Assembly (NCBI RefSeq): GCF_009834365.1
Contig: NZ_CP041348.1
Coordinates: 3,323,001 to 3,387,000, forward strand
Direction: 5' to 3'
From: Komagataeibacter xylinus
GTDB taxonomy: Bacteria; Pseudomonadota; Alphaproteobacteria; Acetobacterales; Acetobacteraceae
DNA length: 64,000 bases
Position 1 is the first letter of the stretch. Each line of letters starts with the position of its first letter. The notes under the pieces are model-generated. The model did no database searches. It had not been told where the DNA came from and saw nothing but the letters and a program-made list of their open reading frames with translations. This document shows positions 18,750-26,393 of the stretch, in pieces. The position numbers and the translations under genes are program-made.

Positions 18750-19509
18750 GTGCCACGCTCCCGATAATCTGCCTGAAATCAGCAACGCTCCACGCTGCAC
18801 GACCAATAAAAACACCATCTACATTGGCCAGCCGTGCATAACTGCATGCATTGGCCTGTGTAACGCTGCCGCCATACAGCAGGGGTATCTCAAACCCGAC
18901 TTCCTCCCCTGCCATCTCCACCAGCACCGCGCGCAGCCGGGCATGGGCACCTGCAACAAACGTGGCATCCGCTGCATGCCCCCCTGCCCCGATGGCCCAG
19001 ACCGGCTCATACGCCACCAGCACCTGCCGCATCAGGGCGGGGGAGACGCCATGCAGCGCAATGCGCAACTGGAGGGCGAGCACCTCATGCGTTACACCAA
19101 ACGCGTGTTCCTGCGCCGTATCACCAATACATACCAGCGGGCGCATGCCGTGGCGCAAGACGGCATGGACCTTCAGGTTGACGGTCCAGTCCGTTTCACC
19201 AAAATGGGCACGGCGTTCGGAATGGCCGATTTCCACCAGCGTTGCACCACATTCGGCCAGCATGGCGGGTGAGATTTCTCCCGTCCATGCACCTTCATCC
19301 TCCCAATGGGTGTTCTGTGCTCCCACCATGACGGATGTGCCGTCCAGTATGGCGCAGACATCCCTGAGCGATGTAAAGGGCGGGATGACAAAAGGTTGCA
19401 CGCCTGCGGGCGGATGAAAGGCGGCCAGTGCGCGCGCGGCATCGATGGCGGCGGCCGGCCCCTTGTTCATTTTCCAGCTGGTACCAATCCATAACGGTCT
19501 GGAATGCAT
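18727..19509 (-). CDS. eryH: Triosephosphate-isomerase-like protein, probable tetrulose-phosphate isomerase (EryH/LerI-like)
   Basis: A 260-residue TIM-barrel isomerase. Catalytic features of triosephosphate isomerase are kept: Lys13 in SWKMNK, His in EIGHSERR, Glu in AYEPVWAIGAG and the phosphate loop LLYGGSV. The first loop reads GTSWKMNK instead of the usual GNWKMN, so the active-site Asn of true TIM is a Ser. Together with its place beside the RpiB-like gene and eryA/eryB this points to EryH/LerI, which isomerise a tetrulose phosphate to D-erythrulose 4-phosphate. ATG at 19509 is chosen (GGAG seven bases upstream); a GTG sits directly before it. Housekeeping TIM remains an alternative. 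Confidence 0.86.
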   Translation of the reverse strand: MHSRPLWIGTSWKMNKGPAAAIDAARALAAFHPPAGVQPFVIPPFTSLRDVCAILDGTSVMVGAQNTHWEDEGAWTGEISPAMLAECGATLVEIGHSERRAHFGETDWTVNLKVHAVLRHGMRPLVCIGDTAQEHAFGVTHEVLALQLRIALHGVSPALMRQVLVAYEPVWAIGAGGHAADATFVAGAHARLRAVLVEMAGEEVGFEIPLLYGGSVTQANACSYARLANVDGVFIGRAAWSVADFRQIIGSVAHEHVASG

Positions 19510-19554
19510 CACGGGTCTCCATATCTGGCAGGATGCACATACATAACAGTTAAC

Positions 19555-19568
19555 ATGATATATATATC
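19555..19568. promoter_or_regulatory. AT-rich palindrome upstream of the eryH-to-kinase operon
   Basis: Perfect 14-bp palindrome ATGATATATATCAT, 46 bases upstream of the first gene of the minus-strand operon. It resembles in size and base make-up the two palindromes upstream of eryA, so it is a candidate operator for one of the two DeoR regulators. Confidence 0.5.
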
Positions 19569-19702
19569 ATAAGTGGCGTTATCGTTGCGCCATACCGGGC
19601 AGGAAAACGTTCACATTCTCATGATATTCAGAAATAAATGAAATAATACCCGAACGTTCCAAAATAAAATTCAGGAACACAAAGTATAGGATGTAGTTGC
19701 GC

Positions 19703-20692
19703 TCAGCCCATGCCTGCCGGAGCATCCAGCAGCATGTTTTCGGTAATGCAGCGGTCAGCGCCCAGCGGGCGTTCGGCACGCTGCCCCTTGCGGGCCAGGC
19801 CATCATGATAGAAACAGGTTGCTTCCTCTGGTAGCAGGTCGCCATCCGTTACATGCCGCATGGCCTGCACCAGCAGCAGCGGATCATCGGCATCGACAAT
19901 CTTGCGCCCGAACAGGGCTGCGCGCGCGCCACAATTCTGGGCCTGATGCAGCAGTTCAAGACAGTCCCGTGTCGTCCCGCTGCTGCCCCCCATGATCCCT
20001 ACCACCATGCGGGGATCGAAGGCGCACAGTTCGCTCAGCGCAGCCGCGCCATTGAAGGGAATTTTCAGGAATTGTGGCCGTTCCGCCTGCCGCAGGCCCG
20101 CAAGGGCGCGGATAATCATGTCATTGAGGAAGAAACCCCGGTCCGGTTGCGCAATCTGCCCTTCATTGGGGTTGAAGACTTCAAGGAAATAGGAAAAACC
20201 ATGCACCTGCGCATCTTCACGAAAGCTGCGGAAGCATTCCAGCGCATGCGCATCATGTTCCGCATTACCGTTGAAGGTCATGGAATACAGGCCAAGCCGG
20301 GTCTGGGCCCCGGCCAGTGACGCGCTGCGAAAAGGCACGGAACGCTGGGTGGTGTAGGGGCTGCCCCGCCCGCGCCACAGGTCGGTAGTATCGTTGGCAC
20401 GGATGGCAGGCTGCACGCGGCTGTCGTTAAAGGCACCTTCCTGCACCAGCGTTTCCAGGGTGGAGGCCGAAACCAGCATGATATCGACAACATCGAGTTC
20501 CAGCATCGCGCGGATATCATCTAGATACTCCTCCCGGCAGCGATAGGGCGACAGCGCGCCCATGGTGCGGTTACGCCCCATGGCGCTGATGCCTGCCGCC
20601 ATATCGGCATCCTTGGCATCGGCCAGGATAAAGTCGGCGCGCGTATCGGTTCCGGTGGCCATGCGGGCAATCTTAGTTTCATAACGGTTCAT
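19703..20692 (-). CDS. Unassigned class I aldolase-fold (TIM-barrel) protein of the tetritol locus
   Basis: A 329-residue protein I do not recognise by name. Its C-terminal half looks like a class I aldolase barrel: a candidate Schiff-base lysine, Lys210, in QFLKIPFNG, then the strand and phosphate-binding loop VGIMGGSSGTTRD (about 231-243) and GARAALFGRKI (about 256-265). The N-terminal half has DVVDIMLVSAST and an Arg/Thr-rich middle. It starts four bases after the eryB stop, so it is coupled to eryA-eryB. In Brucella the next step after EryB is done by EryC, a sugar-phosphate isomerase/epimerase-type protein, which is not found in this window. This protein occupies that slot and could be a replacement epimerase/isomerase or a tetrulose-phosphate aldolase. 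Function is open. Confidence 0.8.
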   Translation of the reverse strand: MNRYETKIARMATGTDTRADFILADAKDADMAAGISAMGRNRTMGALSPYRCREEYLDDIRAMLELDVVDIMLVSASTLETLVQEGAFNDSRVQPAIRANDTTDLWRGRGSPYTTQRSVPFRSASLAGAQTRLGLYSMTFNGNAEHDAHALECFRSFREDAQVHGFSYFLEVFNPNEGQIAQPDRGFFLNDMIIRALAGLRQAERPQFLKIPFNGAAALSELCAFDPRMVVGIMGGSSGTTRDCLELLHQAQNCGARAALFGRKIVDADDPLLLVQAMRHVTDGDLLPEEATCFYHDGLARKGQRAERPLGADRCITENMLLDAPAGMG

Positions 20693-20695
20693 TGT

Positions 20696-22402
20696 TCAGG
20701 CTCCGATCGGTTCAGGCTGCATGGATTTGGGGGCAGTCATGCGGGCGGCGAGATGATGCCGCGTTTCGGCTTCCTGCCAGGCCTCACGGGCCTGACGCTG
20801 GACTGTGCCCGCATCCCACCCAAGGGCTTCGCCCGCGATGTCTGCCACCTCGTGCGTAACGTCAGGTGTTAACGCGCCGGACAGGGCAATGGTGGTGCGG
20901 CGGTAGACAATATCCGCCACATGCCGGACCTGTTCATGGCGTGCGATGAACATGATTTCCCGACGCGTATAAGATGGCAGGCTGCGCAGCGGCGCATCGG
21001 GCGCAAAGCCGCAGAACCGCGCAATTTCCCCTGCCTGCGTGCCATAACGGCCAAACAGCACGCGTGCGCGTTCACGCGCAATGTCGCTGGTCATGGCAAA
21101 ACGGTCGATATAGGTTTCAAGGTCTGTGGGGCGGGGATAACCGCGCCCGCCCCCGATTGGCACAGACCGGGTGGAAACCTGCCGCACCCGGCCCAGACGG
21201 GGCAGGATGGTGTCCGCCACTTCCTCCGCCAGGCCACGGAATGTTGTCCATTTTCCGCCCACCAGCGAAAACAGTGCAATCGTTCCCAGCCGGTCCTCAT
21301 GCACGATATGGTCACGGCTGATCGCGCCGGGGTCGGATGCGTTACTGGCCGGCAGGGGCCGCACGCCACTGTAGCGGTAGATCACGTCGGACGCGTCGAA
21401 CCGGAAACCTGAAAACAGGGCGCCCAGCATATCCAGCATGTAGGCCTGTTCCGCATCGGTGCAGATGGCCTCATCCGGGTCAGAGACAGGAATGTCGGTT
21501 GACCCCACCAGCACGTGGCCCAGAAAGGGATAGGCCAGGCAGATACGCCCGTCCGGCGTGCCGAAATACACCATGTTCCCGCCCAGTTCGCGCAAAAGCC
21601 CGTCATGGCGCAGCACCAGGTGCGACCCTTTGGTGCCGCCGATATAACGGGTGGGCACGCCGAGGGCGGCATTGATCTGGTCAATCCACGCACCACCTGC
21701 GTTGACCACGACCGGCGCCCGCGCCTGCCATGACTGCCCGCGTGGCTGGTCATGCAGAGTCACAACACCATCATGAAAAGACTCAACATGGGTATAGGTC
21801 GCGACACGGCAGCCTTCCTGCGCGCGCAATGCATCGTGTACGCATTCATAACCCAGCCGCTCGGGCTGGCTGATTGCCGCGTCATAATACTGCGCGCAGG
21901 CCATGACGGCATTGCTCATATGGGGCCAGCGCGCGCGGGTCTGCCTGCCTGAAAACAGGCGGTGCCGCGGCATGACGCGGGCATGACGGCCAAGGAAATC
22001 ATAGATCTGCAGCCCCAGTTCCAGCACCAGCGCACCCCGGTCCGTCATCTTGCCACCCAGCCGCAGGAAGCGCCGCACGGAAGGCACGATCCCGCCAGAC
22101 CATGACCGGACGGGCACGGTAGTGGGCAAGGGATGGACGACATGCGGCGCATTGCGCAGCAGCAGGTTCCGTTCCAGCGTAGATTGCGCGACCAGGCGGA
22201 ACTCCCCGGTTTCAAGGTATTTGATCCCGCCATGGATCAGGCGCGAGGGCGCGCTGGAGGTACCGCTGCAGATATCGCCCCGGTCCACCAGCAGTACACT
22301 TACTCCCTGCACGGCCAGTTCACGCATCAGCCCCGCGCCATTGATCCCGGCGCCGATGATGATGACATCATAATCCTCTACGGGAGGCAGGACGGTACTC
22401 AT
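20696..22402 (-). CDS. eryB: Erythritol-phosphate dehydrogenase (GlpD-like FAD enzyme)
   Basis: A 568-residue FAD-dependent dehydrogenase of the GlpD family. The dinucleotide motif VIIIGAGINGAGLMREL lies at residues about 13-29, followed by LVDRGDICSGTSSAPSRLIHGGIKYLE, the signature of glycerol-3-phosphate dehydrogenases, and the C-terminal helical DAO domain. Its start overlaps the eryA stop by four bases, so it most likely oxidises the phosphorylated product of that kinase to a tetrulose phosphate, passing electrons to the quinone pool. A plain glycerol 3-phosphate dehydrogenase role is possible, especially as no glpD lies next to glpK, but the eryA coupling favours EryB. Confidence 0.88.
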   Translation of the reverse strand: MSTVLPPVEDYDVIIIGAGINGAGLMRELAVQGVSVLLVDRGDICSGTSSAPSRLIHGGIKYLETGEFRLVAQSTLERNLLLRNAPHVVHPLPTTVPVRSWSGGIVPSVRRFLRLGGKMTDRGALVLELGLQIYDFLGRHARVMPRHRLFSGRQTRARWPHMSNAVMACAQYYDAAISQPERLGYECVHDALRAQEGCRVATYTHVESFHDGVVTLHDQPRGQSWQARAPVVVNAGGAWIDQINAALGVPTRYIGGTKGSHLVLRHDGLLRELGGNMVYFGTPDGRICLAYPFLGHVLVGSTDIPVSDPDEAICTDAEQAYMLDMLGALFSGFRFDASDVIYRYSGVRPLPASNASDPGAISRDHIVHEDRLGTIALFSLVGGKWTTFRGLAEEVADTILPRLGRVRQVSTRSVPIGGGRGYPRPTDLETYIDRFAMTSDIARERARVLFGRYGTQAGEIARFCGFAPDAPLRSLPSYTRREIMFIARHEQVRHVADIVYRRTTIALSGALTPDVTHEVADIAGEALGWDAGTVQRQAREAWQEAETRHHLAARMTAPKSMQPEPIGA

Positions 22403-24000
22403 GAAGGAATCCCTCCCATGGCTGTCGCATGGTGAGCCTGCAGATGCATGGCGGGATGGGCCCCCGATACACGCTCTGGCTGTGACGGTGCCCGGGGCGA
22501 CGTATCATACAGCGCGCGCCAGAACGGACGCATGGCCTGCGCCAGTTCTACATAACGGTGATAGATTGCATCGTACGCAGCCACCTGTGCCGGTTGCGGG
22601 GCGTAGGTCTGGCGCGACACATCCAGCCCCGCCACGGCATGTTCGAGATCCGGCTGCATGCCAACCGCCACCGCCCCGGTCAGGGCGGCGCCCAGTGCCC
22701 CTGCCTCCCGCACGCAGGAGACATCAACAGGCATGTCCAGCACATCGGCAAAGAGCTGTGCGATTGCGGGCTGCCCGCTGCCGCCACCAGATATGCCCAC
22801 GCGCGTCACGGCGCCCGTCTGACACAGGGCGCTGACATGCATGCGGTGGTTGAACACCATGCCTTCCACCATCGCCTGCAAAAGATCGGTCCGGTCATGC
22901 CATGACTGCACGCCAAAAAACGACGCGCTGGCGGGAGCCGCATAAGGGGAGCCAAACAGGAAGGGATGGAAAAGTGGCACCGTGCGCGCGTGACGGGTAG
23001 CAGTCAGGCGTTCTTCCACCTCATGCATCAATATTTTCGTGGCATCCCCGTTTCCGGGCATGAGCAGGCGTGCCATCCATTCCAGATTGCTGGACGATGC
23101 AGGCGAGATCGCCATGCAGTTCCACAATCCCCGGCGGTAGCCTGCACGACAGGCCCAGCCCTCCCCCGTGACGGGCCTGTCGCGGAATACCTCGTTGATG
23201 GAAAACGTGCCGGCGGTTAGCGACATGTCGCCGGGCTGTGTATGGCCCATCCCCACGGCGGCGGCCGTGACATCATGCAATCCGGCCGAAACTGGCGTGC
23301 CCGCAAGCAGGCCCGTTGCCGCAGCGGCGCTGGCCGTGACCGTTCCGGCCCGTGCACAGGAATCCAGCATGGGCGGCAGGCAGTCCTGCATGGCCTCCAG
23401 CCCGAGGATATCGAGGATGGTGGCGCTGTACTGTTGCGTATGCAGATCGGTAAAGGCCGTGCTGGCTTCGGTTATGTCTGTTGCGATTTCCCCCGTCAGG
23501 CACAGCCGGATCCAGTCCTTGGCGAACAGAATGGACCCGATGGCGTGATAGCGCTCCGGTTCATGCGCCCGTATCCATGCCAACAGGGTATTGGCGGAGT
23601 AGGCATAAGGCCGTTGCCCTGCCAGCGGCACGAGCTGATCCAGCACCCCGCGTTGCTGCCAGTGGTCGTGCAGTTCCGTAGCACGGCTGTCGAGCGACAT
23701 GATCCCGCGCCCGAGCGGGTTGCCCATGCGGTCGAGCAGGAACAGCCCGTCGCCATGTGCCGTGACCCCCACCGCGGCAATGGCCTGACCGTTAAGGCCC
23801 GCATCGTCAAGCGCCATGCGAATGGTTGCGGCCACGTCCTGCCATACTTCGCCCATGTCACGCTCAACGTGGTGCGGACGGTCCATGTGCTGGGCCACAC
23901 GCGTGCGCCCCGTGCCCACGATTTCACCCTCAGGGGAAAAAATGACCGCCTTGGTGGTGGTTGAGCCGCAGTCTATTCCGATGATGAAGTTCCGGCGCAT
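22399..24000 (-). CDS. eryA: Erythritol kinase (FGGY family)
   Basis: A 533-residue FGGY carbohydrate kinase. The N-terminal phosphate loop FIIGIDCGSTTTKAVIF, the second ATP-region block (AAAVGMGHTQPGDMSLTAGTFS) and the late GISGGGSGQPAIAQLFADVL signature are present; it differs clearly from the GlpK in this window. The start at 24000 follows a strong AGGAGG. It heads an operon with eryB and the aldolase-fold protein and is divergent from a DeoR regulator. FGGY kinases act on many polyols and ketoses; erythritol is assigned because of the eryB, EryH-like and EryI-like neighbours. Confidence 0.87.
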   Translation of the reverse strand: MRRNFIIGIDCGSTTTKAVIFSPEGEIVGTGRTRVAQHMDRPHHVERDMGEVWQDVAATIRMALDDAGLNGQAIAAVGVTAHGDGLFLLDRMGNPLGRGIMSLDSRATELHDHWQQRGVLDQLVPLAGQRPYAYSANTLLAWIRAHEPERYHAIGSILFAKDWIRLCLTGEIATDITEASTAFTDLHTQQYSATILDILGLEAMQDCLPPMLDSCARAGTVTASAAAATGLLAGTPVSAGLHDVTAAAVGMGHTQPGDMSLTAGTFSINEVFRDRPVTGEGWACRAGYRRGLWNCMAISPASSSNLEWMARLLMPGNGDATKILMHEVEERLTATRHARTVPLFHPFLFGSPYAAPASASFFGVQSWHDRTDLLQAMVEGMVFNHRMHVSALCQTGAVTRVGISGGGSGQPAIAQLFADVLDMPVDVSCVREAGALGAALTGAVAVGMQPDLEHAVAGLDVSRQTYAPQPAQVAAYDAIYHRYVELAQAMRPFWRALYDTSPRAPSQPERVSGAHPAMHLQAHHATAMGGIPS

Positions 24001-24044
24001 CCTCGACCTCCTGATATCCAGCAGCATGATGACGGATTCACTAT

Positions 24045-24078
24045 GTTATATATAACAAATATAGTGTTATATAACACA
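24045..24078. promoter_or_regulatory. Twin AT-rich palindromes in the eryA/deoR divergent promoter
   Basis: Two perfect palindromes, TGTTATATATAACA (24045-24058) and GTGTTATATAACAC (24065-24078), with centres 20 bp apart, 45 bases upstream of eryA. They share the TGTTATATAACA core, fitting cooperative binding of a DeoR-family repressor on one DNA face, most likely the product of the divergent gene at 24233. Confidence 0.65.
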
Positions 24079-24232
24079 TATTAATGTGATGCATGATGCC
24101 GGGAACCAGATCGGATTGCGTTCAGAAAGCTGGACAGCCATTGTGATGGCCACATTGAATGTGACACCGAAACAGGTATCCCTTACGCTACCCCTTTCCT
24201 GTTGACCCTGAGGACGAAGATCGATTTCCAGT

Positions 24233-25066
24233 ATGACCGACAACACGGGCCTGTCACATTTGCCGGTTTCCACCCGATCTGCCCGACGGGGCGACAACAC
24301 GGCACGCCAGCAACGCATCCTTGACCTGCTGCTTGAAACGGGCAACGCCACCATCGATGCGCTGGCCGCGCATTTTGATGTCAGCCGCATGACCATTCAC
24401 CGTGATGCCAACGCGCTGGCGCAACAGGGACTGGTGGAAAAGCTGCACGGCGGCCTTGCCCTGCGCAACCGCACCGCTACGCAGAAGACGGTAAGCTACC
24501 GCACGGCCCTCGCCAGGGAAGGCAAGCAGGCGATCATTGCCCGTGCCATATCGCTGATCCGGCCGGAACAGATCCTGGTGCTGGATGATTCAACCACCGT
24601 GGCCGAGATGCTGCCCCTGCTGCCTGCGCTCGCACCCCTGACCATCATCACAAACGCCATGGGTGTGATCCAGGCGCTGGCCCCCTACCCTGACCTGCGC
24701 CTGATCTGCCTGGGGGGTGATTACAACCGGCCCCGCAACGCCTTTTTCGGGTTGATATGCGAGCAGGCGGCACAGGGCCTGCATGCCAATACAATGTTCC
24801 TGTCCACATCCGTCATTCATGACGGCACGGCTTTCCAAAACAACCCGGACATCATCAAGATCAAGCGCATCCTCATGGAAATCTGTGACCAGACGGTTCT
24901 GCTGGTGGACAGTTCAAAATTCCGCAAGGGTGGCCTCTACCGACTGGCGGGTCTGGATGCTTTCGATCATGTGCTGACGGATGCACAGATCAGACCTGCC
25001 ATACATGAGAAACTGAAGACTGCCGGTATATCACTGGAAATCTGCCAGCCCGATGACGGGCCCTAG
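24233..25066 (+). CDS. DeoR-family transcriptional regulator (divergent from eryA)
   Basis: A 277-residue DeoR repressor: helix-turn-helix [38 protein letters not shown] at about residues 25-62, then LHGG and a sugar-phosphate-binding domain (QILVLDDSTTVAEML, LTIITNAMGVI, VLLVDSSKFRKGGLY). It is a paralogue of the regulator inside the companion operon. The gene is transcribed away from eryA across a 230-base gap holding two AT-rich palindromes, so it is the probable repressor of eryA-eryB and of itself. The ribosome-binding site is weak. The inducer is expected to be a phosphorylated tetritol or tetrulose. Confidence 0.92.
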   Translation: MTDNTGLSHLPVSTRSARRGDNTARQQRILDLLLETGNATIDALAAHFDVSRMTIHRDANALAQQGLVEKLHGGLALRNRTATQKTVSYRTALAREGKQAIIARAISLIRPEQILVLDDSTTVAEMLPLLPALAPLTIITNAMGVIQALAPYPDLRLICLGGDYNRPRNAFFGLICEQAAQGLHANTMFLSTSVIHDGTAFQNNPDIIKIKRILMEICDQTVLLVDSSKFRKGGLYRLAGLDAFDHVLTDAQIRPAIHEKLKTAGISLEICQPDDGP

Positions 25067-25245
25067 CGCTCCTTTGAAAGAATGCGAGGGATCTCTTTTT
25101 GCTGGGCTGTCAGTCAGTCGCCTGCGAACCCGTGCAATGGGGACAGGCAGATTCCAGCCCCGAAACGGGTGTCGTCGCGCATGGCCCCGACTTGCGCTCC
25201 AGCACCCTTCAGCAAGGGATCGTTTTTGGGTGCCTGTCCCACATT

Positions 25246-25576
25246 CCTGCATGATGTCTTTACCCTGCGGGAAATCCAGGGAAGACAACCAGACATGACA
25301 GCTACCAAGTGCAGGATGGCCTGCAAAAGGAAGTTCGCTGTAGAGCGTAAATATTCTAAGCCGATAATCTGCATCGGGATGGGTAGGCTTCAGAAGAAAC
25401 GTCGTCTCGCTCAGATTGGTCCAGTTGGCGAACGCAGCCATTTTCCCTTCAGACAAGGCATCCGCTTTTTCTACCACAGCCAAAGGGTTTCCTCGCAAAG
25501 GCACAGAAGAAAAAACGTCAACCTGCTGAAAATCCAGACTGATTATCTCTGCCCGGGAAGAAATATTTTCCATCAT
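25246..25576 (-). pseudogene. Truncated PhzF-family isomerase/epimerase fragment
   Basis: The N-terminal 110 residues match the PhzF family: FQQVDVFSSVPLRGNPLAVVE, the active-site Glu in NLSETTFLL, ADYRLRIFT and ELPFAGHPALGSCHVWL. Intact members have a PGGE motif where this one reads LYSE, and then continue for about 170 residues more. Here homology stops after DIMQECG and the frame runs into unrelated sequence against the end of the DeoR gene. It is therefore a 3'-truncated relic. Confidence 0.75.
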
Positions 25577-25653
25577 TATTTTATCAATTCCTCATCCTGT
25601 CACTGCAGAATAAAGTAAATATTTTATTTAAAACCAGAACCATAAATGCAGGG

Positions 25654-26310
25654 TCATGATATCGACAAGTCGCAACGTTCTTTTTCTGAGGGATGAAGAT
25701 GATGTGCCAGCCCTTGAAGAGACATCTTCAGCCCGAAATGGAAACCTTCGTGAGGGTCACTCTGCCGGATTTGGTGCCATGCCGAGGCTGCTACCGGATA
25801 GCGTAGCAAAAGAGACTGAAAATCCGGACTCTGGTAATGATCCGGGCGTTTTTCGGCAAATGCCTGCTCCTCGATCGTAAAGCCGATGACAAAGTAGAGC
25901 GTGGAGAAAGTACCCCAGGTGGCTGTGCGATCATCTGCGCCAACGTCTTTAAGGCTGGAAATCATCTGTGAGCTGATCCGGGCCACATTATCGGACAGCG
26001 GATAAGTCCGCGCCAGAAAGCGAGCCCCGTCCCGATGTGCCAGTAAGGCCTGCCTCACCTCGCAGGCAATTCTGAAAAACATATCCGGCCACTTTTCGCC
26101 AGTGACCGCAGTCGTGGCCACCTGTTCCAGCAGCGTATCGGCCACGGCTTCGCACAACGCATCCCTGTTTGCAAAATGCCAGTAGAGCGAGGGGACCTGT
26201 ACACCCAGCATGTCTGCCAGCTTCCGCATTGTCAGCCCTTCCATTCCCCGTTTATCCAGCAGTTGCAGTGCTGAACTGATGACCTGCTCCCTCACAATTT
26301 TTGCACTCAC
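25654..26310 (-). CDS. TetR family transcriptional regulator (TetR_C type)
   Basis: A 218-residue regulator of the tetracycline-repressor group. The helix-turn-helix is GLTMRKLADMLGVQVPSLYWHFANRDALCEAVAD (about residues 24-58), with the LYWHF motif of true TetR relatives, followed by a C-terminal ligand domain. A GTG start at 26310 is preferred: GGAGGGAGG lies nine bases upstream, while the longer open frame would run across the operator and into the divergent gene. It faces an FAD monooxygenase gene, the TetA-like arrangement for regulator and detoxifying enzyme. A perfect 19-bp palindrome lies in the gap. Confidence 0.9.
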   Translation of the reverse strand: MSAKIVREQVISSALQLLDKRGMEGLTMRKLADMLGVQVPSLYWHFANRDALCEAVADTLLEQVATTAVTGEKWPDMFFRIACEVRQALLAHRDGARFLARTYPLSDNVARISSQMISSLKDVGADDRTATWGTFSTLYFVIGFTIEEQAFAEKRPDHYQSPDFQSLLLRYPVAASAWHQIRQSDPHEGFHFGLKMSLQGLAHHLHPSEKERCDLSIS

Positions 26311-26349
26311 GACGTTCTGCCTCCCTCCTTGCCCTTCAAATCTAATACC

Positions 26350-26368
26350 GTTAGATTGCGAATCTAAC
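26350..26368. promoter_or_regulatory. Perfect operator palindrome between tetR-like gene and FAD monooxygenase
   Basis: GTTAGATT-GCG-AATCTAAC, a perfect 8+8 inverted repeat, in the 83-base gap between the divergent genes. Further TCTAA/TTAGT half sites flank it (26341-26345 and 26372-26376). It most likely binds the adjacent TetR regulator and overlaps both promoters. Confidence 0.75.
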
Positions 26369-26393
26369 AATGTTAGTTTTATGGATTCAGACC

